DNA of 64,000 nt. Origin: Micromonospora lutea. Lineage in GTDB: Bacteria; Actinomycetota; Actinomycetes; Mycobacteriales; Micromonosporaceae. Positions within the stretch are counted from its first letter, which is position 1. Each line of letters starts with the position of its first letter. Below, in pieces: positions 27,451 through 35,908 of the stretch. Position numbers and translations under genes: made by a program. The stretch is from assembly GCF_016863535.1 (NCBI RefSeq), contig NZ_BOPB01000020.1:1-64000 (forward strand). The letters are read 5' to 3'. Under the pieces are notes generated by a model. It was given only the letters and a program-made list of their open reading frames with translations, did not search any database and was not told where the DNA came from.

Positions 27451-28849
27451 GCCCGGCCCGACGCCGTCGTTGTGGACCCTTCCGGAGGATCCTCCGACCC
27501 CCGGCGCGCAACGACCCGACCCGCTCTCCGGGCCGGCGCGGCGGTTCGCGCTCTCCCGGCAACAGGAGTTCCTCCGTCTGGTCGACAGCGGCGACGGATC
27601 CGGACCCTTCGGCCCGCGCTACACCATCGTCGGCGGGTGGCGGATCACCGGACCGCTCGATGTCGCGGTGCTGCGGACCGCCCTCGCCGACGTCGTCGCG
27701 CGGCACGAGTCGCTGCGGACGTCGATCGTCCGGGAGCCCCGTGATCCGCACCAGCTGGTCCGCCCGCCCGAGGAGCCGAGCCTGGACGTCGAGGCGCTGC
27801 CGAGCACCGGCACGGACCGGGATCGGGACGCGGAGATCCTGCTCAACGAGGTGGAGTCCCGGCCGGTACCGATGACGCAGCGCCCCAGCCTGCGGGCGTA
27901 CCTGGGGCGGTTCGACCGTGCGGACGCCGTACTCGTGCTCGCCGCTCACCACACCGCTGTCGACGGCTGGTCGATCCAGGTGGTCCTGCGCGACCTGGCG
28001 CTCTGCTACCGCGCGCGACGCTCCGGCCGCTCTCCCGAGCTGCCCGAGGTGCGCCAGTATCAGGACTACGTGCGGTGGCAGCGGCAGGCGGCCGACGCTC
28101 CCGCCGCCGCCACCGCCCGCAGGTACTGGCGCGACCACCTGGCTGGGGCGGTGGTCACACCGATACCGTTGGACTGGCCCCGCGGGCGGCAACAGTCCGA
28201 CGGCACCGGGTGGTACCGCTTCGGGTACGACGACGACCTGCGTCGCCGGGTGCAGGCGTACGCGGCCGACCGGCGCTGCACCCCCTTCATGGTGCTGGCG
28301 GCGGCGTACCTGCGGCAACTCGCCGACGCCACCGGGCTCGACGAGGTGGTCATGCCGACCTTCACCCCCGGACGCCGTCCGGCGTGGACGCTCGACATGG
28401 TCGGCTCGTTCTTCAACCTGCTGCCGCTGCGGGTCGCCACGCCGCCGGGTGACCGCTTCGCCGACCTGGTGGACCGGGTCAGAGCCACCTGCGTGGCGGC
28501 CTACCGCCACGAGATTCCCTTCGTCGACCTGCTGACCGTGGCACCCGCCCTGATGGGTGCGGCGGCCGGCGAGGAACACGCGTCCTGCGTGTTCCAACTG
28601 GTCCAGTCCCCGTTCATGACCATCGACGAGCGCATCGGCGACCTGACCTACCGGGCCCTGCGGCGGCGACTGCGGTCGCAGGAGATTGGCTCGCAGATCC
28701 CGGACGGCGCGCTCTGGGCGGTCGAGTTCGACGCCGCCGGCGGCATCGTCGGCAGCATCGGCTACCGCCGCAGCCAGTTCCGCGCCGCCACGATGGCCGG
28801 CCTGGCCGACAACTACCGCGACACCCTGGACCGCGCGCTGCCCGCCTGA
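27437..28849 (+). CDS. Free-standing NRPS condensation enzyme (SgcC5-like)
   Basis: 470 aa, a single condensation domain. The catalytic HHxxxDG is intact: His171-His172, Asp176-Gly177 in AAHHTAVDGWS. SFFNLLPLRV and CVFQLVQSP mark the C-terminal lobe. In C-1027 a homologous discrete enzyme joins the carrier-bound beta-amino acid to a hydroxyl of the enediyne core, forming an ester, and can also form amides. The ATG at 27437 lies inside the end of the halogenase gene (14-nt overlap), so expression is coupled. It completes a five-gene beta-tyrosine block with the carrier, NRPS, aminomutase and halogenase. Confidence 0.92.
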   Translation: MTRNEPGPTPSLWTLPEDPPTPGAQRPDPLSGPARRFALSRQQEFLRLVDSGDGSGPFGPRYTIVGGWRITGPLDVAVLRTALADVVARHESLRTSIVREPRDPHQLVRPPEEPSLDVEALPSTGTDRDRDAEILLNEVESRPVPMTQRPSLRAYLGRFDRADAVLVLAAHHTAVDGWSIQVVLRDLALCYRARRSGRSPELPEVRQYQDYVRWQRQAADAPAAATARRYWRDHLAGAVVTPIPLDWPRGRQQSDGTGWYRFGYDDDLRRRVQAYAADRRCTPFMVLAAAYLRQLADATGLDEVVMPTFTPGRRPAWTLDMVGSFFNLLPLRVATPPGDRFADLVDRVRATCVAAYRHEIPFVDLLTVAPALMGAAAGEEHASCVFQLVQSPFMTIDERIGDLTYRALRRRLRSQEIGSQIPDGALWAVEFDAAGGIVGSIGYRRSQFRAATMAGLADNYRDTLDRALPA

Positions 28850-28950
28850 GCGGCAGCGCCGGTCATGCCCGCACCGAGGGCGAGACCACCACGCGCCGGT
28901 ACGCCTCGCTGTTCGCGAGGCGTACCGGACCGACCCGACCGGAGGTGACG

Positions 28951-29706
28951 ATGCCCGTGGAGGCGGAGTCCACATACCACGACCTGCTCCAGGCCGACGA
29001 CAGCCGCGACCTCCTGGCCGAGGCCCAGACCATGCTGCGCATCATCCTGGCCCGCCACCCACAGGCCAGCTCGTTGATCGAGGTGGGGTGCGGCGCGGGC
29101 GAGCGGTTGCGGGTGCTGGGCCAGCGCATCAGCCTCGTCGAGGGCGTCGTTGCCGACGACGCGACGGCGCGCGTAGCCCGACGCTCGTCGCCCGGTACCA
29201 CGATCCACCAGGCGCGCCTGGGCGGGCTCGACCTGGGCCGCCGCTACGACGTCGTGGCCTGCCTGTACGACGGGCTGGCCGAGCTTCCGCTCGCCGGCTA
29301 CCGCGAGGTGCTGCGGAACCTGGCCGAGCTGCTGGACACCGGAGGGCTTCTGCTGCTCGCCCCGTTCTGGATGCCCGACGTGGCGATCCGGCGCACGGCC
29401 AGCGACGAACTGAGCCGTGGTGACGACGGCCGCACGCTCGCGCGGGTGTCGCGGGGCGCACCCCGCGACGGCGCACACCGCCTCGAACGGCACGTCCTGT
29501 TGGCTGAGGGTGACGGCGTCCGGCATGCCGCGGATAGCCGGACGCTGCACGCGTTCGGCCGGCGCGAACACCTGAACGCGCTGGCGGCGGCGGGATGCGC
29601 CGCCGACTTCCTCCCCACCGGCCTCACCGGACGGCCCCTGCTGGTGGGCGTACGCCGACCAGCGGGCCGTCCCGGCACCGAGCCGTCCCCCGTTCCCACG
29701 TTCTGA
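28951..29706 (+). CDS. SAM methyltransferase of the NDP-aminosugar N-methyltransferase type (DesVI/TylM1/SgcA5-like)
   Basis: 251 aa. SAM motif I EVGCGAG is at 44-50. LDLGRRYDVVACLYD and LLLLAPFWMPD follow, and the C-terminal LTGRPLLVGVRRP closely recalls the LTGRGLFVGV tail of sugar N,N-dimethyltransferases. Start: ATG 28951 with GGAGG five bases upstream. A GTG at 28945 overlaps that site. It precedes the glycosyltransferase by 24 bp in one operon, which supports an amino-sugar substrate. An O-methyltransferase acting on the tyrosine-derived ring is the alternative. No aminotransferase that would provide the amine is present in the window. Confidence 0.82.
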   Translation: MPVEAESTYHDLLQADDSRDLLAEAQTMLRIILARHPQASSLIEVGCGAGERLRVLGQRISLVEGVVADDATARVARRSSPGTTIHQARLGGLDLGRRYDVVACLYDGLAELPLAGYREVLRNLAELLDTGGLLLLAPFWMPDVAIRRTASDELSRGDDGRTLARVSRGAPRDGAHRLERHVLLAEGDGVRHAADSRTLHAFGRREHLNALAAAGCAADFLPTGLTGRPLLVGVRRPAGRPGTEPSPVPTF

Positions 29707-29730
29707 CCCGACCGCTAGCGAGGGAGAGAC

Positions 29731-31149
29731 ATGCGCGTCCTGTTCGCCATCGACCCGTCGATCGCCCACCTGTACCCCATGGTGCCCACGGCCTGGGCGC
29801 TGCAGAGCGCCGGCCATGAGGTGCGGCTGGCTTCCCCGGCTGCCTTCAGCGACCAGATCGCCGCCACCGGGCTGACCCCGGTGCCGTTGGGTGACGCGGC
29901 CTGGGCGGCCCGGATCAGCGACGACCCGCTGGAGCCGAAGGGGCACCTGGAGGCGGAGCGGTACGCCGAAGTGCTCGGCCTCGGCCCGGAGGAGCGCGAG
30001 TACTGGTACCTCTTCTTCCAGTACCTGCTGACCCCCACCGCGGACTACCTGCGCCCGGACCGCCCGGAGGCCGCCGCTCTCATCGACTTCGCCCGCGCCT
30101 GGCGACCGGATCTGGTGATCTGGGATCTCACCCAGGCGGCCGGCGCCATCGCGGCCCGGGTCAGCGGGGCGGCGCACGCGCGGCTCGTGTTCGCCTACGA
30201 CCCGGCGAGCTGGAGCCTCGACCGTCTCGCCGCCGGCCGGGACGCTCTCGTCGCGGCCGGTCTCGACGAGAATCCACTGGCCACGCTGGTGCGTCCGCTC
30301 GCCGACCGGTACGGCGTGGAGCTCGACGACGAACTGCTGGTCGGGCAGTGGACCCTGGACACCGCGCCGCCCGGACTGGAGCTACCGACCCGGACCCGCA
30401 AGGTGCCCCTGCGGTACGTGCCGTACAACGGTGCGGCCCCGGTACCGGACTGGCTGCGGGAGCCGGCTGAGCGGCCGAGGATCTGCCTGACCCTCGGCGA
30501 GTCCTACCGACGTTTCATCCGGGGCGACTGGAACCGCACCCCGATGCTGCTGGAGGCCCTGGCCGACCTCGACGTCGACGTTGTCGCCACCCTCAACGAC
30601 GTGCAGTTGGACGGACGCATCCCACCCCCGAACGTGCGCACGCTGGACTACCTGCCGCTCAACCTGATCCTGCCGACCTGCGCGGCGGTCATCCACCACG
30701 GTGGTCTGGGTACCTTCCAGGCGGCCGTCGCCGCGCGGGTGCCGCAGCTCGTCTGCGACACCCGGGAATCGATCATGCTGCGGATGGAGGAGGACGTCTC
30801 GGAGGAGTCGACCGAAGAGACCGGCATCTACCGCTCCGGCGTCGAGTACGGCGTACGCGAGCTGGACGCCCGAGAGCAACGGCCTGCCGTGCGCTGGGTG
30901 ATGCCGGCCAAGAAGCTCGAGGCGACCCCGGTCGCCAACTACGTCGTCTCCCGGGGCGCAGGCGTGCGGCTGGACCACCAGACGCAGTCGGTGACGGAGC
31001 TGCGCGAGGCGATCCGGACCGTGCTCGACGACGCGTCCTACCGGCGGGGCGCCGAGGCGATCTATGATGTCTGGCGGGCCATGCCCAGCCCGAACGACGT
31101 CGTGCCGGTCCTCGAGAGCCTTGCCGGGGACGCCCGGAACCGACGGTAG
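29731..31149 (+). CDS. GT-B family glycosyltransferase with an internal insertion
   Basis: 472 aa, about 50 longer than common macrolide and enediyne GT1 enzymes (about 380-430). The N-lobe begins MRVLFAIDPSIAHLYPMVP. The C-lobe nucleotide-sugar site is HHGGLGTFQAAVAARVPQLV. The motif that normally follows (a DQ at the end of the donor loop) is replaced by an acidic stretch rich in Glu (RMEEDVSEESTEETG) and a long extra segment up to about residue 405. The ATG at 29731 follows GAGGGAGAG. It is expected to attach the branched aminopentose to the enediyne core. The insertion may affect donor recognition or recruit a partner protein. Confidence 0.9.
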   Translation: MRVLFAIDPSIAHLYPMVPTAWALQSAGHEVRLASPAAFSDQIAATGLTPVPLGDAAWAARISDDPLEPKGHLEAERYAEVLGLGPEEREYWYLFFQYLLTPTADYLRPDRPEAAALIDFARAWRPDLVIWDLTQAAGAIAARVSGAAHARLVFAYDPASWSLDRLAAGRDALVAAGLDENPLATLVRPLADRYGVELDDELLVGQWTLDTAPPGLELPTRTRKVPLRYVPYNGAAPVPDWLREPAERPRICLTLGESYRRFIRGDWNRTPMLLEALADLDVDVVATLNDVQLDGRIPPPNVRTLDYLPLNLILPTCAAVIHHGGLGTFQAAVAARVPQLVCDTRESIMLRMEEDVSEESTEETGIYRSGVEYGVRELDAREQRPAVRWVMPAKKLEATPVANYVVSRGAGVRLDHQTQSVTELREAIRTVLDDASYRRGAEAIYDVWRAMPSPNDVVPVLESLAGDARNRR

Positions 31150-31236
31150 AAAATCGCCGCTCTCTTCGGCCCGCCCGGTGGACGCTCGTCGCCATCGGGG
31201 CGGGCCGATGGCCGACGCAGGAGGCAGCCGCACACC

Positions 31237-33357
31237 ATGACCGACCCCCCGATCGTGGACGCCGAGCAGGCCACCCCCTTCAGCGAGCGCTCCGCCTACA
31301 CTGACGCCCTCGCCGCCGCCCGGGCCGCCGCCGCCACGTACCACAACGGCAGTGATCTGCTGATGGACGACGCCGCCTACGACGCCCTGCTGGCCCGGAT
31401 CGCCGCCACCGAGGCCCGCGAGCCGAGGTGGAAGCCGGTGGACTCGCCGACCGAGCTGGTGGCCGCGGGTGTCGCGGCCGGCGGCGAGATCGAGCACAGC
31501 GAGCCGATGCTCGGCCTGGACAACGTCTTCGGCGAGGAGCAGCTGCGGCGCTGGGCGGGCCGACTGGAGCGGCTGCTCAACCGCCCGGCCGACGCGCTCG
31601 TCGTCGAGCCGAAGATTGACGGCCTGGCGATCGCGGCGTGGTACGTCGACGGTCGCCTGACCCGGGTAGCCACCCGGGGAGACGGGCGGGCGGGTGAGGA
31701 TGTGACCGCTCAGGCCCGGCGTGCCGCCGGCCTGCCCGGGCAGCTCGACCGGCCGTTGACCGTCGAGATCCGCGGTGAGGTCTTCATGACCGACGCGGAC
31801 TTCGTCGTGGCCAACGAACTGCGCACCGGGCACGGCGAACCTCCCTTTGCGCATCCGCGCAGCGCCGCCGCCGGCACGCTTCGCGCCGAGGGCCGTGCCT
31901 ACGACGCACCGCTGTCCTTCATCGCCTACGACGTGCGCGGCGCGGTCAGCACGGCGGCCGACGGCCCGCCGCCGCACTCGGTGGAGATGGCCGCCCTCGC
32001 GGAACTCGGAGTCACCTCCACCGCGGACACCGGCGGCATGACCGTCTGCGCCACCATCGACGAGGCGGTCGCGGCGGTCGAGTCGCTGAGGGTCGCGCGC
32101 GGCGCCCTCGGGTACGGCGTCGACGGCGCGGTGGTCAAGGCGGACCGGCCACGGGACCGGGAGCTGGCCGGGTCGTCGAGTCGGGCACCGCGGTGGGGCA
32201 TCGCCTGCAAGTTTCCCGCGGACACCCGCACCACCACGCTGCTCGGCATCGAGGTGCAGATCGGCCGGACCGGTGTGGTCACGCCGGTGGCGGTGCTGGA
32301 GCCGGTGCAGATCAGCGGCGTCACCGTCACCTCGGCGACGCTCCACAACTTCGAGGACCTGGCCCGGCGCAACGTCCGGGCGGGCGACATCGTCTTCGTC
32401 CGGCGTGCCGGCGACGTCATTCCGGAGATCACCGGGGCGATGCTCGACCGCCGTGATCCGGCCTCCACGCCGTACCAGCCGCCGGTGACCTGCCCGCGGT
32501 GTGACGGCCCGCTGGACCGCTCGCAGAAGCGGTGGCGGTGCGCGGCGGGCCGGGCCTGCGGCGCCCACGAGGCGTTGACGCACTTCGTCACCCGCGACGC
32601 GATGGACATCGACGGGCTCGGCGGCAAGATCATCCAATCGCTGGTGGCCGCCGGGATGGTCACCGACCCGGCCGATCTGTACGACCTCGACGCAGCACGG
32701 CTGGTGGCCCTGGAACGGATGGGCGAGGTCTCGGCGACCAAGCTCGTCGCCAGCATCCAGGCATCGGCCCGCCGCCCGTTGTCGCGGGTGCTCATCGGGC
32801 TCGGCGTACGGATGACCGGGCGGGCCCTGTCACGGCGGATGGCCCGGCACTTCGGCACGATGCGGGCCCTGCTCGACGCCGGCGTGGACGAGTTGCAGCA
32901 GGTGGACGGGATCGGTCCGGAGCGGGCCGCCACCATCGTCGCCGACCTCGTGGAGCTGACCCCGCTGATCGACCGGCTAGCCGCGCGCGGGGTCAACCTG
33001 GTCGAGCCGGCCGCCACGCCACCGGCGGATACCGGAACCGGACCCGCCCCGGTCGGCGCGACCGGTGGGCTGCTGCGCCGGCCCGACGGCACCCCGATGC
33101 GGGTGGTGGTGACCGGCGCCGTGCCGGGGCTGAGCCGTACCGAGGGCAACGAGGCGGTGGAACGGCTGGGAGGCAGCGCCTCCGGGTCGGTCTCCGCTCG
33201 CACCGACCTGGTGGTGGTCGGCGAGGGAGCAGGGGGCAAGGCCGACAAGGCGGCCACTCTCGGTGTCCGGATCATGCCGGCCGAGCGCTTCGCCGCCCTG
33301 GTCGCCGCTCATGACGCCGGGGACGCCGCGGCGGCCGCGCTCCTGGTCGACGACTGA
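31237..33357 (+). CDS. ligA: NAD-dependent DNA ligase (LigA-type) embedded in the enediyne cluster
   Basis: 706 aa with the full LigA layout. Ia domain near the N-terminus (YTDALAAARAAAATYHNG, DDAAYDALLARI). Adenylation domain with the nucleotidyl lysine Lys126 in EPKIDGLA, then EIRGEVF and GVDGAVVK. OB fold. A four-cysteine zinc finger at Cys419, Cys422, Cys435 and Cys441. Helix-hairpin-helix repeats (VDGIGPERAATIV). A C-terminal BRCT domain (VVVTGAVPGLSRTEGNEAVE). All catalytic features look intact. It seals nicks in duplex DNA using NAD+. It sits 87 bp after the glycosyltransferase in the same direction and converges on the hydroxylase. A second ligase inside a cluster for a DNA-cleaving product suggests self-protection (inference). 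Start: ATG 31237, with AGGAGG rather far upstream. Confidence 0.95.
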   Translation: MTDPPIVDAEQATPFSERSAYTDALAAARAAAATYHNGSDLLMDDAAYDALLARIAATEAREPRWKPVDSPTELVAAGVAAGGEIEHSEPMLGLDNVFGEEQLRRWAGRLERLLNRPADALVVEPKIDGLAIAAWYVDGRLTRVATRGDGRAGEDVTAQARRAAGLPGQLDRPLTVEIRGEVFMTDADFVVANELRTGHGEPPFAHPRSAAAGTLRAEGRAYDAPLSFIAYDVRGAVSTAADGPPPHSVEMAALAELGVTSTADTGGMTVCATIDEAVAAVESLRVARGALGYGVDGAVVKADRPRDRELAGSSSRAPRWGIACKFPADTRTTTLLGIEVQIGRTGVVTPVAVLEPVQISGVTVTSATLHNFEDLARRNVRAGDIVFVRRAGDVIPEITGAMLDRRDPASTPYQPPVTCPRCDGPLDRSQKRWRCAAGRACGAHEALTHFVTRDAMDIDGLGGKIIQSLVAAGMVTDPADLYDLDAARLVALERMGEVSATKLVASIQASARRPLSRVLIGLGVRMTGRALSRRMARHFGTMRALLDAGVDELQQVDGIGPERAATIVADLVELTPLIDRLAARGVNLVEPAATPPADTGTGPAPVGATGGLLRRPDGTPMRVVVTGAVPGLSRTEGNEAVERLGGSASGSVSARTDLVVVGEGAGGKADKAATLGVRIMPAERFAALVAAHDAGDAAAAALLVDD

Positions 33358-33386
33358 GGGCTTCTCGCGCTCGGCTGTGCGGTGGT

Positions 33387-34916
33387 TCAGTGCGGCGGGC
33401 GCGGGCCCTCGTAGCAGGACAGGTCGGGGACCCGCCAGCCGGTCAGGTCGTACTCGGCCAGGCACGTGTCGACGAGGGCCTTGCACCCGGCCAGGTCACC
33501 GTCGGCGATCGCCGCCGAGAGCAGCTCGACCCGGGTGTTCTCGTGGTTGCCGGCGTAGTTGCGCTCGTACAGCTCGTGCCGGCCGCCGAACTCCGACCCG
33601 ACGGCGTCCCACAGCAGCTTCATCACCTTCACCCGCTCGACTGCCTCGATGCCCTGCGAACCGCGCAGATATCGGTCGAGGTACGGGCGGATCTCGGCAT
33701 TCGCGAAGTCCTCGACGCCGGAGTTCACGTAGATGAGGCCGCTGGCCACGTCCTGCAGCACGATCTCCCGTACCCGCGGATAGCCCACCTGCATGAACCA
33801 CCGATACGCCGCTCCGTACCGCGGATTGGGCAGCACGGAGCCGTCGTGCCACGGCACCGGATCGCGGGCAGCGGCGCCCGCCAGCCCCTGGAACATGTTG
33901 CGCCACGCCAACACCTCACCCAGCCGGCTCTGCACGCCCCGGAAGTCGGCGGTGCCCGTCGTCTCCAGTGCCTTGGCCAGCAGGCCGGCCAGGAACTCCA
34001 GCTTCACCGCGAGGCGTACGCAGCCGTGGAAGGTGAACCGTTCGGTGAATCCCGAGCGGCCGGCAAAGGTCTGAACCTTGGCCAGGTCGCCGTAGACGAA
34101 GACGTTCTCCCACGGGATGAGGACCTTGTCGAGCACCAGGATCGTGTCGTTCTCGTCCAACCGGGACGACAGCGGGTAGTCGAACGGGCTGCCCATCACG
34201 TTCGCGGTGGCCGCGTACGAGGGACGACAGATCAGCCGTACCCCCGGCGCGTCCGTTGGCACGGCCGCGACCAGCGCGAACTCGCGCCGGGCCACGGGAA
34301 GGCCGTAGTGGGCGACGAACGTGTGGTGGGTCAGGGCGGCCCCGGTCGCCACCACCTTCGCGCCGCTCACCACGAGCCCGGCGTCGGTCTCCCGTTCCAC
34401 CCGGACGAACACGTCCGCGACCTGGTCGGGTCGGCGCGACCGGTCCACCGGCGGGTGCACGATGGCGTGGCTCCAGTAGAGCACCCGCTCCTGTGACACC
34501 CGGTACCAGTGGCGCGCGTTGTCGGCGAAGGGCTGGTAGAAGTCGGCGTTGGCGCCCAGCGTGCCGAGGAAGGACGCCTTGTAGTCCGGGCTGCGCCCCA
34601 GCCAGCCGTAGCTCATCCGGGCCCAGGCGGCGATGGCCCGCTCGGCGGCGACCAGGTCCTCGGCGCTGCGTGGGGTGGTGAAGAACCGGTGCGTGTAGCC
34701 CTCGCTGCCGGGGGCGTCACAGGCGGTGGTGAGCACCGATCGGTGCTCGTCGGAGTGCAGCGCGTCGTAGAGCCGGGCGGTCATCCGGATCGGGTTGTGG
34801 AAGGCGGGGTGACGGGTCACGTCCCGAATCCGCTCGCCGTACAGGTAGACCGCCCGACCGTCGCGGAGCGTCTCGACGTACTCGTCGCCGGTCAGCGGCC
34901 GGGTCGCCGGGCTCAT
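33387..34916 (-). CDS. HpaB-type FADH2-dependent phenol hydroxylase (SgcC-like)
   Basis: 509 aa, matching 4-hydroxyphenylacetate 3-monooxygenase large components. It begins PLTGDEYVETLRDGRAVYLYG, has the flavin-site segments KAFAYATAN-type (SYAATANVMGSPFDYPLSS) and the LDKVLIPWENVFVYGD motif characteristic of the family. SgcC in C-1027 hydroxylates carrier-bound chloro-beta-tyrosine, with FADH2 supplied by the SgcE6 reductase. The reductase homologue here is at 51879. The ATG at 34916 overlaps the stop of the UDP-glucuronate decarboxylase (ATGA), so a tyrosine-arm gene is coupled to sugar genes. The 3' end is only 29 bp from the convergent DNA ligase. Confidence 0.93.
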   Translation of the reverse strand: MSPATRPLTGDEYVETLRDGRAVYLYGERIRDVTRHPAFHNPIRMTARLYDALHSDEHRSVLTTACDAPGSEGYTHRFFTTPRSAEDLVAAERAIAAWARMSYGWLGRSPDYKASFLGTLGANADFYQPFADNARHWYRVSQERVLYWSHAIVHPPVDRSRRPDQVADVFVRVERETDAGLVVSGAKVVATGAALTHHTFVAHYGLPVARREFALVAAVPTDAPGVRLICRPSYAATANVMGSPFDYPLSSRLDENDTILVLDKVLIPWENVFVYGDLAKVQTFAGRSGFTERFTFHGCVRLAVKLEFLAGLLAKALETTGTADFRGVQSRLGEVLAWRNMFQGLAGAAARDPVPWHDGSVLPNPRYGAAYRWFMQVGYPRVREIVLQDVASGLIYVNSGVEDFANAEIRPYLDRYLRGSQGIEAVERVKVMKLLWDAVGSEFGGRHELYERNYAGNHENTRVELLSAAIADGDLAGCKALVDTCLAEYDLTGWRVPDLSCYEGPRPPH

Positions 34917-35908
34917 CGGCCGGCACCGCTGTCCGGCAGGGCCAACCACCAGGGGTTGGCCCGCGCCCAGGAGACGGTGCGGTCAAGCCCCTCCGGCAGG
35001 CCGGTCCGCGCGCTCCACCCGAGCAGCAGCCGGGCGCGGCTGGTGTCGGGGATCCGCCGCGGCAGATCCTGGTAGCTCGCGCCGAGCCGCTCGGCGGTGT
35101 CGACCGCGACCGCGCCGTCACGAGTTCCGGACACGGCGGTGACCAGCGCGACCGCGTCGGCGACGGTGGTCTCGTGGGTGTGCCCGATGTTGATCGCCTT
35201 GCCGATGGCCTGCGCGCTGGCCCCGGCGAGGATGGTGCCCTCGACCGCGTCGGCCACGTAGGTGAAGCTGCGCGTCTGGTTGCCGTCGTCGTAGACGATC
35301 GGCGGACGGCCGTTCAGCACCCGGTGCACGCTGCGGCTGATCACGTACGCCGGGCGTTGGCGGGGGCCGTAGACGTTGAAGTAGCGGACCACGCCGGCGG
35401 CCAGGCCGTGCTGCTGCACGAACCCGAAGGTGAGGTGCTCGGCGAGCGCCTTGCTGCTGGAGTAGCTCCACCGCTGGGCGCTGGTCGGGCCGAGCACCCG
35501 GTCGGCGTCCTCACGCCAGGGCACCGCCGGGTTCTTGCCGAAGATCTCGCTGGTGCTGGCGACGACCACCCGCGCGTCGACCTCGGAGGCGCGCTCCAGC
35601 ACCCGTTGCGTTCCGACGAAGTTGACGTCGATGACCTCCAACGGACGGTCCAGGTACATGTCGACGCCCACGGCCGCGGCCAGATGGTAGACCACCTGCA
35701 CGCCCCGCGTGATCACCTTGGCCAGCCGGTCCGGGTCCCGCACGTCACCGCGTACGTGCCGGGCGTGCCGGCGCAGCAGGTTGAGGTGCGCCGGAGGGTC
35801 GCCGCTGTCGAGCACGGTCACCTGCGCCCCGGCCATGACCAGGCGTTCGGCGAGGTGGCTGCCGACGAACCCGTGGCCGCCGGTGACGACCACGCGGGGG
35901 CCGCTCAC
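34913..35908 (-). CDS. NAD-dependent nucleotide-sugar decarboxylase/epimerase (UDP-xylose synthase-like)
   Basis: 331 aa extended SDR from GTG 35908, which overlaps the dehydrogenase stop by GTGA. NAD motif TGGHGFVGSH is at 9-18, the ASTSE segment at 117-121, and catalytic Tyr149/Lys153 in YSSSK. RYFNVYGPRQRP is the substrate-binding loop typical of UDP-glucuronate decarboxylases. Working after the UDP-glucose dehydrogenase it would give a UDP-4-ketopentose or UDP-xylose. Calicheamicin (CalS8/CalS9) and maduropeptin make their pentoses this way. A much longer reading frame continues upstream but is only the antisense-phase shadow of the dehydrogenase gene. Confidence 0.88.
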   Translation of the reverse strand: MSGPRVVVTGGHGFVGSHLAERLVMAGAQVTVLDSGDPPAHLNLLRRHARHVRGDVRDPDRLAKVITRGVQVVYHLAAAVGVDMYLDRPLEVIDVNFVGTQRVLERASEVDARVVVASTSEIFGKNPAVPWREDADRVLGPTSAQRWSYSSSKALAEHLTFGFVQQHGLAAGVVRYFNVYGPRQRPAYVISRSVHRVLNGRPPIVYDDGNQTRSFTYVADAVEGTILAGASAQAIGKAINIGHTHETTVADAVALVTAVSGTRDGAVAVDTAERLGASYQDLPRRIPDTSRARLLLGWSARTGLPEGLDRTVSWARANPWWLALPDSGAGR

